64,000 nucleotides of DNA from Caballeronia calidae. GTDB lineage: Bacteria; Pseudomonadota; Gammaproteobacteria; Burkholderiales; Burkholderiaceae. Location of the stretch: contig NZ_FCOX02000018.1 of assembly GCF_900044055.2 (NCBI RefSeq), forward strand, positions 1 through 64,000, read 5' to 3'. The position numbers and the translations under genes are program-made. Below the pieces are notes generated by a model. That model was not told the DNA's origin, did not search any database, and saw nothing but the letters and a program-made list of their open reading frames with translations. This document shows, one piece after another, positions 16,864 through 24,647 of this stretch (position 1 is its first letter; every line of letters begins with the position of its first letter).

Positions 16864-17796
16864 TCAGAGGCAATGAGGCAACGCGCGCAACCGTTCGAGC
16901 GCCGCGCGCGATTCGTTGCGTGCCGCGCGGTTCAGCCAGCGGACCGCTTCGTCGATGGCTTGCTTGTCGTTCAACGCCGGCGCGACGCGCCGTACGACAG
17001 CCGCGCTTGCCAGCACGTCATGGAACCGCACGAGCGCCGCTTGCGCCGCGAGCAACTGCGGCATCGTGTGCCGATGCCCGCGCTCGAGAACCGGCGCGAA
17101 CAGCTCCAGCAGGCACTGCAGTTTCGTCGCCGCTTCCTCGATGCTGCGCAAGGTCTTCGCATCGACACGCTTCATCCTGGCTGCGCGATGTTCCCGCTTG
17201 CTGAGCAGATCATCGGCGAGTGTGACGCGCTGACGGGCGAATTCCTCCAGCGTTCGATCCTCGGCACGCGCCTCGAGGCGCCGCCGCGCATCCGCGAGCG
17301 CGCGACGCAACAGCACGTCGACGTGCGCCTTGCGCAGTGTCACGCAAGTCATCGCCGATGCTTCGCGCCGCTCCTGCCGCAGCGTCCGCACGACCGGCCC
17401 GACGCGCGCGCAGTTCTCGTGCGCGCGCGCGAGCAGATCGCAGGCGGCGTCGAATTCATGCGGCTCTCCGGCGATATCCGCGAGACGTTTGAAGCGCTTG
17501 CGTACCACGCGCGCTTCCTTCTCGTCGAGCAGCGGCTCGAACGCCCACCATAGGGCGCGCAGACGCCGAAGCGTCGAGCGCAATCGATCGAGCAACGCGG
17601 CGTCGGCACGACCGGCCATCAGCTCGGTCTGCCGGAATGCTTCGCTCGCGAGCGGCGCCGTCAGCATGACGAAAGCATCCGCGACGGGTTGATCGCGAAG
17701 CGAAAAGGGATCGGACACGCGCGCGGCGGCAGGGCGGGAACTGAGCGAACGGCTGAGGCTCAATCGTGCTGGCGCTGGGTCGAAGTTCAGTGTCAT
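16864..17796 (-). CDS. CHAD domain-containing protein
   Basis: A 310-residue, mostly alpha-helical protein with many Arg, Lys and His, typical of CHAD domains (for example ALLDRLRSTLRRLRALWWAF, KEARVVRKRFKRLADIAGEP, TLRSIEEAATKLQCLLELFA, LNRAARNESRAALERLRALP). CHAD domains bind inorganic polyphosphate through basic surface patches and are often next to phosphate genes or CYTH triphosphatases. No CYTH domain is fused here. The ATG at 17796 (MTLNFDPAPARLS) is chosen over the longer frame. It is divergent from the PiT phosphate transporter, which fits a phosphate or polyphosphate role. Confidence 0.85.
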   Translation of the reverse strand: MTLNFDPAPARLSLSRSLSSRPAAARVSDPFSLRDQPVADAFVMLTAPLASEAFRQTELMAGRADAALLDRLRSTLRRLRALWWAFEPLLDEKEARVVRKRFKRLADIAGEPHEFDAACDLLARAHENCARVGPVVRTLRQERREASAMTCVTLRKAHVDVLLRRALADARRRLEARAEDRTLEEFARQRVTLADDLLSKREHRAARMKRVDAKTLRSIEEAATKLQCLLELFAPVLERGHRHTMPQLLAAQAALVRFHDVLASAAVVRRVAPALNDKQAIDEAVRWLNRAARNESRAALERLRALPHCL

Positions 17797-18008
17797 CGTC
17801 TCGGTATGCACTTGTGTCGCGCGGCATTTCGTTTTGTTGGCGTTCGTGGCCGTGCGCCGGTGGTCCCGCCGGCAGTCCAATGGGCGTGCTGGGCGGAAAA
17901 CATAGAGATGCAGAATGTCAGCGGTATGACAGCGCAGCGGAATCCGCAATGAAATCGTTCTCGCGCCGATATCGGACGACTTTGCTGCGCGCGGTGAAAG
18001 CTTTACAT

Positions 18009-18037
18009 GAATTGTTGACACAAAAGATTCACAATTC
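18009..18037. promoter_or_regulatory. Inverted repeat between the CHAD and pit genes, possible operator
   Basis: GAATTGT (18009-18015) and ACAATTC (18031-18037) form a perfect 7-bp inverted repeat spaced by 15 bp. TTGACA, a consensus -35, begins at the end of the left arm (18015-18020), though no good -10 follows at the usual distance. The site does not match the Pho-box direct repeat well. It lies 56-84 bp before the pit start. Confidence 0.3.
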
Positions 18038-18092
18038 GCCGCGCTGGCGGAACGTATGCTTGGCACCGCTACGGTAAACGCGCGAGGCGAGC

Positions 18093-19679
18093 ATGCCGGA
18101 CATCGCATTTCCTCAGCAAGGCGGCGCGTCCGAACGCGCCCGCCGCACCAGCCTCCTCGTTTTCCTTCTCATACTCATCGGCGGCGTCGGTTATGTCGGG
18201 ATGCATCTCGCGTCCGATCTCCAATCCGTCCGGCTGAGTTCCGCCTTTCCTTATTTCCTGCTCGGCATCGCGCTTCTGATCGCGCTCGGATTCGAGTTCG
18301 TCAACGGCTTTCACGACACCGCGAACGCGGTCGCCACGGTCATATACACGCACTCGCTCACGCCGAATGTCGCGGTGGTCTGGTCGGGCGCGTGGAATTT
18401 TCTCGGCGTGCTGGTATCGAGCGGCGCGGTCGCGTTCGGCATCCTGCAACTGCTGCCCGTCGAGCTGATCCTGCAGGTCGGCAGCAGCGCGGGCTTCGCG
18501 ATGGTCTTCGCACTGCTCATCGCCGCGATCATCTGGAATCTCGCTACGTGGTACTTCGGGCTGCCGTCGTCGAGCTCGCATACGCTGATCGGCTCGATCA
18601 TCGGCGTGGGCTTGATGAATCAGCTATTGCGCGGGCCGAACGGCACGAGCGGCGTCGACTGGTCGCAGGCGGCGGGTGTCGGCAAGGCGTTGCTGTTTTC
18701 GCCGATCGTCGGCTTCATTTGCGCGGCGCTCCTCCTGCTTCTGCTGAAGGCGCTCGTGCGCGTGCCGGCGCTCTACAAGGAGCCCAAGAAGAATCATCCG
18801 CCGCCTTTCTGGATTCGCGCGCTCCTGATTCTGACGTGCACGGGCGTGTCGTTCGCGCACGGTTCCAACGATGGGCAGAAGGGCATGGGTCTCATCATGC
18901 TGATCCTGATCGGCACGGTGCCGACGGCCTACGCGCTCAACAAGGCGGTGAGCCCGGCCGAGACGCAGAACTTCGTCGCCGTGGCGCACGAGGCATCCGC
19001 GACCTTCGCGAAATACCTGAACGGCGCGCCGCCTTCCGTCGATGCGCGCGAGGACACGCAATCCTATGTGCGCACGCGCCAGCTTTCCACGGCAACCTTG
19101 CCCGCGGTGAAGCAGCTCACCGACATCATTGCGAATCAGGTCGGCTCGTCGGGATCGCTCGCGGCGGTGCCGCAGAACATGGTCGATAACGTGCGCAACA
19201 ACATGTACCTCGTTTCCGAGGCGATTCGCCTGATGGAGAAGGCGAACACGCCCGTCTTCGCGCCAGCGGACCGCGCGGTGATCGACAACTACAAGAAGCA
19301 GCTCGATCATGCGACGAAGTTCATCCCGACGTGGGTGAAGGTTGCGGTGGCGATCGCGCTAGGCCTCGGCACGATGGTCGGTTGGAAGCGGATCGTCGTG
19401 ACCGTGGGCGAGAAGATCGGCAAGCAGCATCTGACGTACGGGCAGGGCGCTTCGGCCGAAATGGTCGCGATGCTGACCATCGGCGCCGCCGACCTCTACG
19501 GCCTGCCGGTCTCGACGACGCACGTGCTGTCTTCGGGCGTCGCCGGAACGATGGCGGCCAACGGATCGGGGCTGCAATGGAACACGGTCCGCAGCCTCGT
19601 GCTCGCGTGGGTGCTGACGCTGCCCGCGTCGATCGCGCTGGCCGCCGCGTTGTACTGGGCCTTCCGAAACTTCTTCTGA
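18093..19679 (+). CDS. pit: Inorganic phosphate transporter, PiT family
   Basis: A 528-residue low-affinity phosphate (metal-phosphate/proton) symporter of the inner membrane. Both PiT signature repeats are present: GFEFVNGFHDTANAVATVIY (about residue 65) and the C-terminal AADLYGLPVSTTHVLSSGVA; a third motif is VSFAHGSNDGQKGMG. Around ten membrane helices are visible with a central hydrophilic loop at about 300-410. The length fits the long PitA-like class. Divergent CHAD gene upstream; the convergent H1-like gene ends 12 bp away. Confidence 0.95.
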   Translation: MPDIAFPQQGGASERARRTSLLVFLLILIGGVGYVGMHLASDLQSVRLSSAFPYFLLGIALLIALGFEFVNGFHDTANAVATVIYTHSLTPNVAVVWSGAWNFLGVLVSSGAVAFGILQLLPVELILQVGSSAGFAMVFALLIAAIIWNLATWYFGLPSSSSHTLIGSIIGVGLMNQLLRGPNGTSGVDWSQAAGVGKALLFSPIVGFICAALLLLLLKALVRVPALYKEPKKNHPPPFWIRALLILTCTGVSFAHGSNDGQKGMGLIMLILIGTVPTAYALNKAVSPAETQNFVAVAHEASATFAKYLNGAPPSVDAREDTQSYVRTRQLSTATLPAVKQLTDIIANQVGSSGSLAAVPQNMVDNVRNNMYLVSEAIRLMEKANTPVFAPADRAVIDNYKKQLDHATKFIPTWVKVAVAIALGLGTMVGWKRIVVTVGEKIGKQHLTYGQGASAEMVAMLTIGAADLYGLPVSTTHVLSSGVAGTMAANGSGLQWNTVRSLVLAWVLTLPASIALAAALYWAFRNFF

Positions 19680-19691
19680 GCCTAGTGACGT

Positions 19692-20249
19692 TCAGGCGTT
19701 CGCCGGGCGGCCGGTCTTGACCGTTTCGAGCGCCTTGATCGCTTCGACGAGGCGCTTTTCCGTGGCGGCGTCGAGCAGTGAAAGCGCGGCGCGCAGCAGT
19801 TCGCTCTTCTTCACGCGCACGCCGTTTTTCAAGCATTTTTTCTTCAGCGTAGCGATCTTCGCGTAGTCCGACTTGGGCATCGTGAAGCTGTCGCGCACGA
19901 CCTTTTCCTTCTTCACGCGCTTCGCTTTCGTGTCGGGCTTCGGCTCGCTCTTCGCGACCTGATTCGCGGCTTGTTTCGCGGCCTGTTTCGCGGCGGCAGC
20001 TTCGATTGCGGGCGTCTTCGTGGATTGCTTCGCCGTCGGCGCTTTCGCGGCTTGCTGCTTCGCGCTCTTCGGCGCCGTGGCCGGGGCTGTCGCGCTCGCT
20101 TTGGTCTTCTTCGCGGTCGCGGTCGTGCTGGCCTGCATCTTCTTGCCGGCCTTGCCGTCGGGCTTCGCCGGCGGCGGCGTCTTGTCCGCGGCGCCGGTCG
20201 GGAAATGGAACGCCTTCTTCGTCGGCGCCTTGACTCGAGGTGTGCTCAT
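19692..20249 (-). CDS. Histone H1-like Lys/Ala/Pro-rich protein with a helical C-terminal domain
   Basis: 185 residues in two parts. Residues 1-115 are low-complexity Lys/Ala/Pro/Thr (GKAGKKMQASTTATAKKTKA, AAAAKQAAKQAANQVAKSEP), like bacterial histone-H1-type tails. Residues 116-180 (VVRDSFTMPKSDYAKIATLK, VRVKKSELLRAALSLLD) are ordered and resemble a ribbon-helix-helix fold: a short strand VRDSFTMP, then two helices with KKSELLRAALSLL. A DNA-binding, nucleoid-associated role is inferred, not shown. The ribosome binding site AGGAGAG precedes the ATG. It converges with pit. Confidence 0.8.
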   Translation of the reverse strand: MSTPRVKAPTKKAFHFPTGAADKTPPPAKPDGKAGKKMQASTTATAKKTKASATAPATAPKSAKQQAAKAPTAKQSTKTPAIEAAAAKQAAKQAANQVAKSEPKPDTKAKRVKKEKVVRDSFTMPKSDYAKIATLKKKCLKNGVRVKKSELLRAALSLLDAATEKRLVEAIKALETVKTGRPANA

Positions 20250-20375
20250 CCGTTCTCTCCTGTCCTGTTGAAAAACAGTATATACGGTTTATGAGTACGC
20301 GGGCCGTGCGGCACGATCCGTGGTCGCCTCTCGAAACGCTTTGCGCTTCAACGGGATAGGCGCACGGCCCTCGAG

Positions 20376-20413
20376 TTATCTACACGCTTGTCCACTGAAA
20401 CTGTGGACAAGCG
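20376..20413. repeat. Inverted repeat made of DnaA-box-like 9-mers
   Basis: CGCTTGTCCAC (20385-20395) and GTGGACAAGCG (20403-20413) form a perfect 11-bp hairpin with a 7-base loop. It contains TTGTCCACT (20388-20396) and, on the other strand, TTGTCCACA (20410-20402), and is preceded by TTATCTACA (20376-20384); these differ from the DnaA box TTATCCACA at two, one and one positions. No T run follows, and no replication genes are nearby. Confidence 0.35.
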
Positions 20414-20489
20414 CGTGAAGCATCCGCGCTACATGGCATTGACCGTGATCGTCATGTTCGTGATGGTCGGCATGGTCCAAGCGGCAAGC

Positions 20490-21355
20490 CTTTTCGATCG
20501 CGAACACGAAGTACTGTTTCGGATTGTCGATGCCGACCGGGTGCTTCGTGTCCTTCACGGTGTCGATGAAGTCGTTGCCGTTCGCCATGAAAAGCGTGTG
20601 CTTGAGCGCGCTGTTCATGCGCACGTCCGGACCGAACGCGAGGCTTTCGATCTTCGCGGGGATGTCGTTCGGCGCGATGCCGTGGTCCACAGCGCCTTGA
20701 CGATATCGAGAAACGGCTGCTTCGCGAGCGCGTACGGCGCGAGGCCGCTTTCGCTGCTCGTCTGGCTCACGTCCTGCGCGTTGGCGATGTCCGGCGAGAT
20801 CGCGAGGCCTTCCATGCCCTTGTTCGCGACGCGGCCCGATGCGTCCTGGCCGATTTCGTCGTTGCCGTCCGGAGAAAGCGTCGTCACCGCGAACGACGCC
20901 GGCACGCGATACACCGCGATGCGCTCGCCCGTGCGCCGGTCGAAGCGATAGATGCAGGGGCCGTATTCATCGGAGATGAAGACGCTCGCGCCGTCGCGCG
21001 CTACGCAGATGCTCTCAGGATCGAAGCGCGCGTCGCGCGGATAAGTCGATGGTTGGGCCTGCGTGAAATTGTCCGAGCGGCCGGTAGTGCATGTGACTCG
21101 ATGCGTTGAGCGCGGGCGCGCCATTGCCGACTTCGCCGCCGCGCCTTCGCCGTAGACGAGCGGTGCGCGCGCGGAACAGCGTCGTGTCGACGAGCTTCGG
21201 ATCGAGCGTGTAGGGTTCCTGCCGCCGGCTTCGAGGCGCAGGATCAGCGTCTGAAAGCGGTGGATGTACGACGCGGTGTCGTCGATGGCTTTGTTATACG
21301 AGACCGCGTTCGGGGCGACTGGCCGATCGCGATGAGATCGAGCTCGCCCACGCCC
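20490..21355 (-). pseudogene. Decayed phytase-like esterase gene
   Basis: Pieces of an 'esterase-like activity of phytase' protein occur in order but in different frames on the minus strand: LDLIAIGQ near 21330, NKAIDDTASYIHRFQTL near 21280, PYTLDPKLVDTTLF near 21200, then TGRSDNFTQAQPSTYP to SVFISDEYGPCIYRFDRRTG and IGQDASGRVANKGMEGLAIS (21090-20800), and finally DIPAKIESLAFGPDVR to DNPKQYFVFAIEK (20680-20490). At least four frameshifts and an internal deletion after LIAIGQ separate them. Such proteins are exported phosphate-ester hydrolases; this copy cannot make one. Family assignment is from memory of conserved motifs. Confidence 0.75.
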
Positions 21356-21424
21356 ACGTGCACGCGAGCGTCAGGGCGGATAACGCAAAGGACAAGGCAC
21401 ATGAGCGAGGGCGAACGATGAACG

Positions 21425-21600
21425 TCTCCCGTGGTCGACGAAGCGATGCAAAGCCTGGTGGCCGAGTTCTTTCAGATACGCCGCGCGGGCCGCGATGTCG
21501 ACGTTGGCGAAATCGGTGAACACGCGGTCGACGCCCAGCCCGAAGAACGTCTGATACGCGGCGTTCGGATCGCCGTCATGGCTGGCCGCGAGAGACTTCT
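21425..21600 (-). pseudogene. Remnant of a glycerophosphodiester phosphodiesterase C-terminus
   Basis: The minus strand of about 21595-21430 reads LAASHDGDPNAAYQTFFGLG, then VDRVFTDFANVDIAARAAYL, which resembles the C-terminal end of GlpQ/UgpQ-type glycerophosphodiester phosphodiesterases (a conserved FxLGVDGVFTDF block). Nothing recognisable lies upstream, so the N-terminal part including the metal site is lost. It directly precedes the phytase-like remnant on the same strand, so the two were probably one operon or one fused gene for phosphate scavenging. Confidence 0.6.
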
Positions 21601-21795
21601 TCTATTGCGGAACCGAGAGAGAAGAGCAAAACGACGCCCGCGCCTTAAGGTGGCTGCGATGCTGTCGCCCGAGCTTCATTTCGCTTCCCGTCCGCTTCGA
21701 ATTGTCCCCGCGCATGATTACGATCGTCTGGTGACGTTTGTATGACTAAGGAAACGAACCGTTACTTGTAGGGGCGCTGTTTTCCGAAACGAGAA

Positions 21796-21814
21796 CGCCG
21801 GCACATGGCCGGCG
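21796..21814 (-). terminator. Hairpin after the 91-residue exported protein gene
   Basis: A perfect 7-bp stem CGCCGGC/GCCGGCG with a 5-base loop, 26 bp after the stop of the gene at 21840-22115, followed on the minus strand by a T-containing tail (TTCTCGTTT). The tail is weak, so termination efficiency is uncertain. Confidence 0.45.
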
Positions 21815-21839
21815 CTCTTCCGACGCAGGCGCGCGCCCG

Positions 21840-22115
21840 TCATTGTTTGATCGTGCCCGTCGATTGCGAACCTTGCGACGGCGCCGTCGACATGCCTTGC
21901 TCACGCTGCTGCATCAGCGTGCCGCTGCCCGACGTGCCGGACTGCACGCCGCCTTGCGACGAGTCACCCGTGCGCGGGGCCGGAACGGGCTCGTTCTTGC
22001 CCGGTTGCATCTGCTGCTGGCGCTGCATCAACTGATCGCGCGAGATTTCCTGTGAAAACGCGGCGGTGCTGGCGAGCGCGAGGAGCGCGCCAGCGATCAC
22101 GGTGGTGGTTCTCAT
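21840..22115 (-). CDS. Small exported Gln/Ser/Gly-rich protein (91 residues)
   Basis: A clear signal peptide (MRTTTVIAGALLALASTAAF, cleavage after AFS) followed by a low-complexity mature part rich in Gln, Ser, Gly and Pro (RQQQMQPGKNEPVPAPRTGD). The ATG at 22115 is preceded by AAGGAGAC, a good ribosome binding site. Small periplasmic proteins of this composition occur widely in Burkholderia without known function. A probable terminator hairpin follows. Confidence 0.65.
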   Translation of the reverse strand: MRTTTVIAGALLALASTAAFSQEISRDQLMQRQQQMQPGKNEPVPAPRTGDSSQGGVQSGTSGSGTLMQQREQGMSTAPSQGSQSTGTIKQ

Positions 22116-22352
22116 GTCCGTCTCCTTGAGAGCGACGCGACGCGCGCCGCTTGCTGGCTGGTCAGCATCGAACGTGCCGCGCCGGAGCTCATAGGACTGG
22201 CCTTATTTACGGTCGAAACGACGGCAAAACGACCGCAAACGGATAGCATATCCATCCGGCGATCAGAGGAGCGGGTCTCTGGTGAGTCGCGATCCAGATT
22301 ATCCTGAACCGCCCGAATCCGGTTCGACAGGCTGAATGCCACGGAGTATGTC

Positions 22353-22925
22353 ATGTCGATTTCACTGAACGATTTATTGGAATGGCGCGATCGCTTGTCG
22401 GAACAATCGGGCGAGGAAGCCAAAATGGTGCGCGCGTTGATTGCATGCCGTGAAGCGGAATTGCGCGCGCGTATCGCCGATTTGATTGCGACGGTCAGTC
22501 AGTCCGAAAACTGGAGATTGCAGCGCTGTGCGGCTATTGCGCGGCGTGTCGAGCAGGCGGGAATTGCGCATCTCGAATCGGTTTATGACTTCTTTCAGAA
22601 TCGCAGCACGGGTGAGCGGCACATCGACGCGCCGGCCTTGCTTTTCGATTTTTTCGCGGATGAGCGAGCCACGGCCGACGAGTTGCGTGTCCCGATGCAG
22701 ATGACGGTCAGCATGCAGGTTTCGCACGCGCTGCCTGCGCGCCTCGCGAACCTTCACGGACTCGTGATCAGCCTGGAGTCGCGCGTGTCCAACACGCCGG
22801 GGCTGGCGTGCGGCATTCAGGGAATCAGGCTCATGCGCATGGTCGCGTTGATGTCGCAGGCGCGTTCCGCCCGGTTCGGGAAAATGAGAATAAGCGGAAC
22901 GCAGGCGGTTTATCGTCACTCGTGA
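22353..22925 (+). CDS. Hypothetical protein (190 residues)
   Basis: The ATG at 22353 has GGAG at a good distance upstream. The N-terminal half is helical and charged (LLEWRDRLSEQSGEEAKMVR, REAELRARIADLIATVSQSE), and the middle contains LESVYDFFQNRSTGERHIDA and FDFFADERATADELRVP. No signal peptide or membrane helix. I do not recognise the family. A 184-residue open frame covers the same DNA on the other strand (22374-22928), but its product is Arg/His-rich shadow-type sequence, so the plus-strand frame is preferred. Confidence 0.6.
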   Translation: MSISLNDLLEWRDRLSEQSGEEAKMVRALIACREAELRARIADLIATVSQSENWRLQRCAAIARRVEQAGIAHLESVYDFFQNRSTGERHIDAPALLFDFFADERATADELRVPMQMTVSMQVSHALPARLANLHGLVISLESRVSNTPGLACGIQGIRLMRMVALMSQARSARFGKMRISGTQAVYRHS

Positions 22926-23030
22926 CATTCAGATAATTTCACCTGGCGTTTTCAATTTCGCGCCGCGTGATTTTTACGTCGATTTAGTCGGAAAATCCGG
23001 AAGACATATCGAACGTTTTTGGCGCTTCGT

Positions 23031-23058
23031 TTGAAACGCAGAACGTCTCGCCTATACT
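23031..23058 (+). promoter_or_regulatory. Sigma-70-type promoter upstream of the DUF2968 gene
   Basis: TTGAAA (23031-23036), 16-bp spacer, TATACT (23053-23058). Both hexamers are one base from or close to consensus in an AT-richer stretch. It would give a 5' leader of about 160 bases before the GTG at 23224; the leader holds a small hairpin (GCATT-CACGA-AATGC). Confidence 0.5.
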
Positions 23059-23223
23059 TGAATCACCAGCTTATTCGATCCGCGACAATGCGGAATTGTT
23101 CGTTATGCGGAGCAATCCCTGACTGCATTCACGAAATGCGAATAACGCGTGTGGCAGTTCGGATTTTTCGTTCATCATCATGACGGCTGATCCTTGAAAA
23201 AAGGAATTAGCCAGGGAGCCATC

Positions 23224-23967
23224 GTGAAAAGCCTCCTGAGCAGAAGAGGTAGCTTGCTTGACAATGCGCCATCGTTTCTCGCGCGCCAGAGGGCCAACGG
23301 TCCAATCCGTTTTGCCGCGCCGGACATCGTTGCCGAAGACGTGCCCGCGGACGACGGCATTGCAACTCCATCGTCTTCCACCCGGGTGACGCCGCTGCGG
23401 CCGGCCGCCGTTCCGACGCCGCAATCGGGCATGCAGGCGTTACAGGCCACGCAGATCACCGAAGTCGAATGGCTCGTTCAGCAGGACTCGCTCACGACGT
23501 TTCGCACGTTTCGGAGCTTTGCCTATTCCGCGAGCCTGCTGTTTTATCCGCGCGAACTGACTTATTACGCGGTGCTGTATCACGAGGATGCCGTCTGGCG
23601 CGTGCTCAAGGCGGGCGACATAGAGTCGGCCGAGCCGGCCTTTCGCCATTTCGTCGAACATGCGATGCGTCTCGCGGACGCCGAGATGCGGCGCGCGCAT
23701 CTCGAAGCGCAGAACGAGCAGTTCGCGCGTCTCATCGCGGAGTCGGAGGCACACATCGAGCGTGTGCGTGTCGACCTGCAGCGGGGCGGCGGGCAGGATC
23801 AGCGAGTCGCGTTGAAGCAGCAGGAAATTCGAAAGGAGCTGGCGCAGCTGGAAGGGCAGCGCGCGGCGGCCCAGGCGCAACTGAGCAAGCTGCAGCGTCA
23901 ACTTCATCAGTTGAACGCAACTGTCAATGACAAGGTGCCGCACCTGCCGCCTATGCGGTCACGATAA
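23224..23967 (+). CDS. DUF2968 domain-containing protein
   Basis: A 247-residue protein. Residues about 75-150 (ITEVEWLVQQDSLTTFRTFR, SASLLFYPRELTYYAVLYHE) match what I recall of DUF2968, a family largely restricted to Burkholderiaceae and of unknown function. From about 150 the protein is a long coiled coil (RRAHLEAQNEQFARLIAESE, KQQEIRKELAQLEGQRAAAQ). The GTG at 23224 follows GGGAG at a proper distance; an in-frame TTG at 23194 is the alternative start. No signal peptide is evident from either start. It has its own promoter-like sequence. Confidence 0.75.
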   Translation: MKSLLSRRGSLLDNAPSFLARQRANGPIRFAAPDIVAEDVPADDGIATPSSSTRVTPLRPAAVPTPQSGMQALQATQITEVEWLVQQDSLTTFRTFRSFAYSASLLFYPRELTYYAVLYHEDAVWRVLKAGDIESAEPAFRHFVEHAMRLADAEMRRAHLEAQNEQFARLIAESEAHIERVRVDLQRGGGQDQRVALKQQEIRKELAQLEGQRAAAQAQLSKLQRQLHQLNATVNDKVPHLPPMRSR

Positions 23968-24030
23968 GACACTGCGGGAATCATACGAAGAAAGTCCCGC
24001 CATATCGCGTAAAATCGCCCCTTCGCGCGG

Positions 24031-24255
24031 CTAGTCGATTCGTTCGGCATACTCCGCGCTGAACTTCGATATGTAGGTGCTGAGCCCGCGTCCGGCGTGG
24101 GCGAGCCGCTTCATTTCCTCGACACGCGTGCGACCCGGCACGCGATAGTCATACAAGTATGTCCCGCCGTTGACGAAGCGCACCTTGATGCCGTCGCGCA
24201 GGATGTCGAATGCTTCGACGCCCGAATTGCCGGCAAGATTTCGATAGGGTTGCAT
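24031..24255 (-). CDS. KTSC domain protein (74 residues)
   Basis: A small single-domain protein with the KTSC-type pattern: NSGVEAFDILRDGIKVRFVN, GGTYLYDYRVPGRTRVEEM, then a helix and GLSTYISKFSAEYAERI. KTSC domains are short (about 60 residues), named for a similarity to lysyl-tRNA synthetase C-termini, with no proven function. The ATG at 24255 (MQPYRNLAGN) is preferred to the longer upstream frame. It is divergent from the gene at 24341. Confidence 0.75.
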   Translation of the reverse strand: MQPYRNLAGNSGVEAFDILRDGIKVRFVNGGTYLYDYRVPGRTRVEEMKRLAHAGRGLSTYISKFSAEYAERID

Positions 24256-24340
24256 GGTGTCGTCACGCTCGATCACAGGCAAACGATTGCGTGCTCGAAG
24301 CAGGCCTAAAGTTTCGTTGGCCGGGACCGTTAAAGGTGTC

Positions 24341-24583
24341 ATGGATAAAGATCAATTCCCGTTCCTCGACTCGAACGATCCGCACTTTCAGCACGCACGC
24401 GCGCTGAGCCTCTCGGTCGGTGCGATTCGCCGCGCGCAGGGCAAGTGCAATCCGAACGACTTTCCGGTCGGCTCGCTCGAATGGCACTTCGCCATCGAAG
24501 ACTTCGCGGGCGACGTTCTCCGCGCGCTGATGGACGAGACCGAAGGTGTCGACATTCAGGTCGGAGAGCGTCCGCTCGATTGA
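24341..24583 (+). CDS. Hypothetical protein (80 residues)
   Basis: The ATG at 24341 (MDKDQFPFLDSNDPHFQHAR) has AAAGGTG upstream. The product is acidic, soluble and helical in its second half (GSLEWHFAIEDFAGDVLRAL, MDETEGVDIQVGERPLD). No known domain is recognised. It is divergent from the KTSC gene with 85 bp between starts and convergent with the PRC-barrel gene; a GC-rich 8-bp hairpin lies at the stop codon. Confidence 0.6.
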   Translation: MDKDQFPFLDSNDPHFQHARALSLSVGAIRRAQGKCNPNDFPVGSLEWHFAIEDFAGDVLRALMDETEGVDIQVGERPLD

Positions 24584-24647
24584 CCGGGCGCCCCGCGCCC
24601 GGCGCCCGGCGACATCCTGGCCGCCGTTCGGCGGCGATATCCATTCG

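Noticed and set aside
18001-18037. PhoB box before pit
   Set aside because: The repeats resemble TGTCA halves only weakly and have the wrong spacing; kept only as an inverted repeat.
20376-20413. Chromosome or plasmid replication origin
   Set aside because: Only three imperfect DnaA boxes, no AT-rich unwinding region and no dnaA, repA or parAB genes nearby; all genes around are ordinary chromosomal ones.
22374-22928. 184-residue minus-strand frame opposite the hypothetical gene at 22353
   Set aside because: Arg/His-rich shadow-type sequence and no good ribosome binding site; the plus-strand frame has GGAG at proper spacing.
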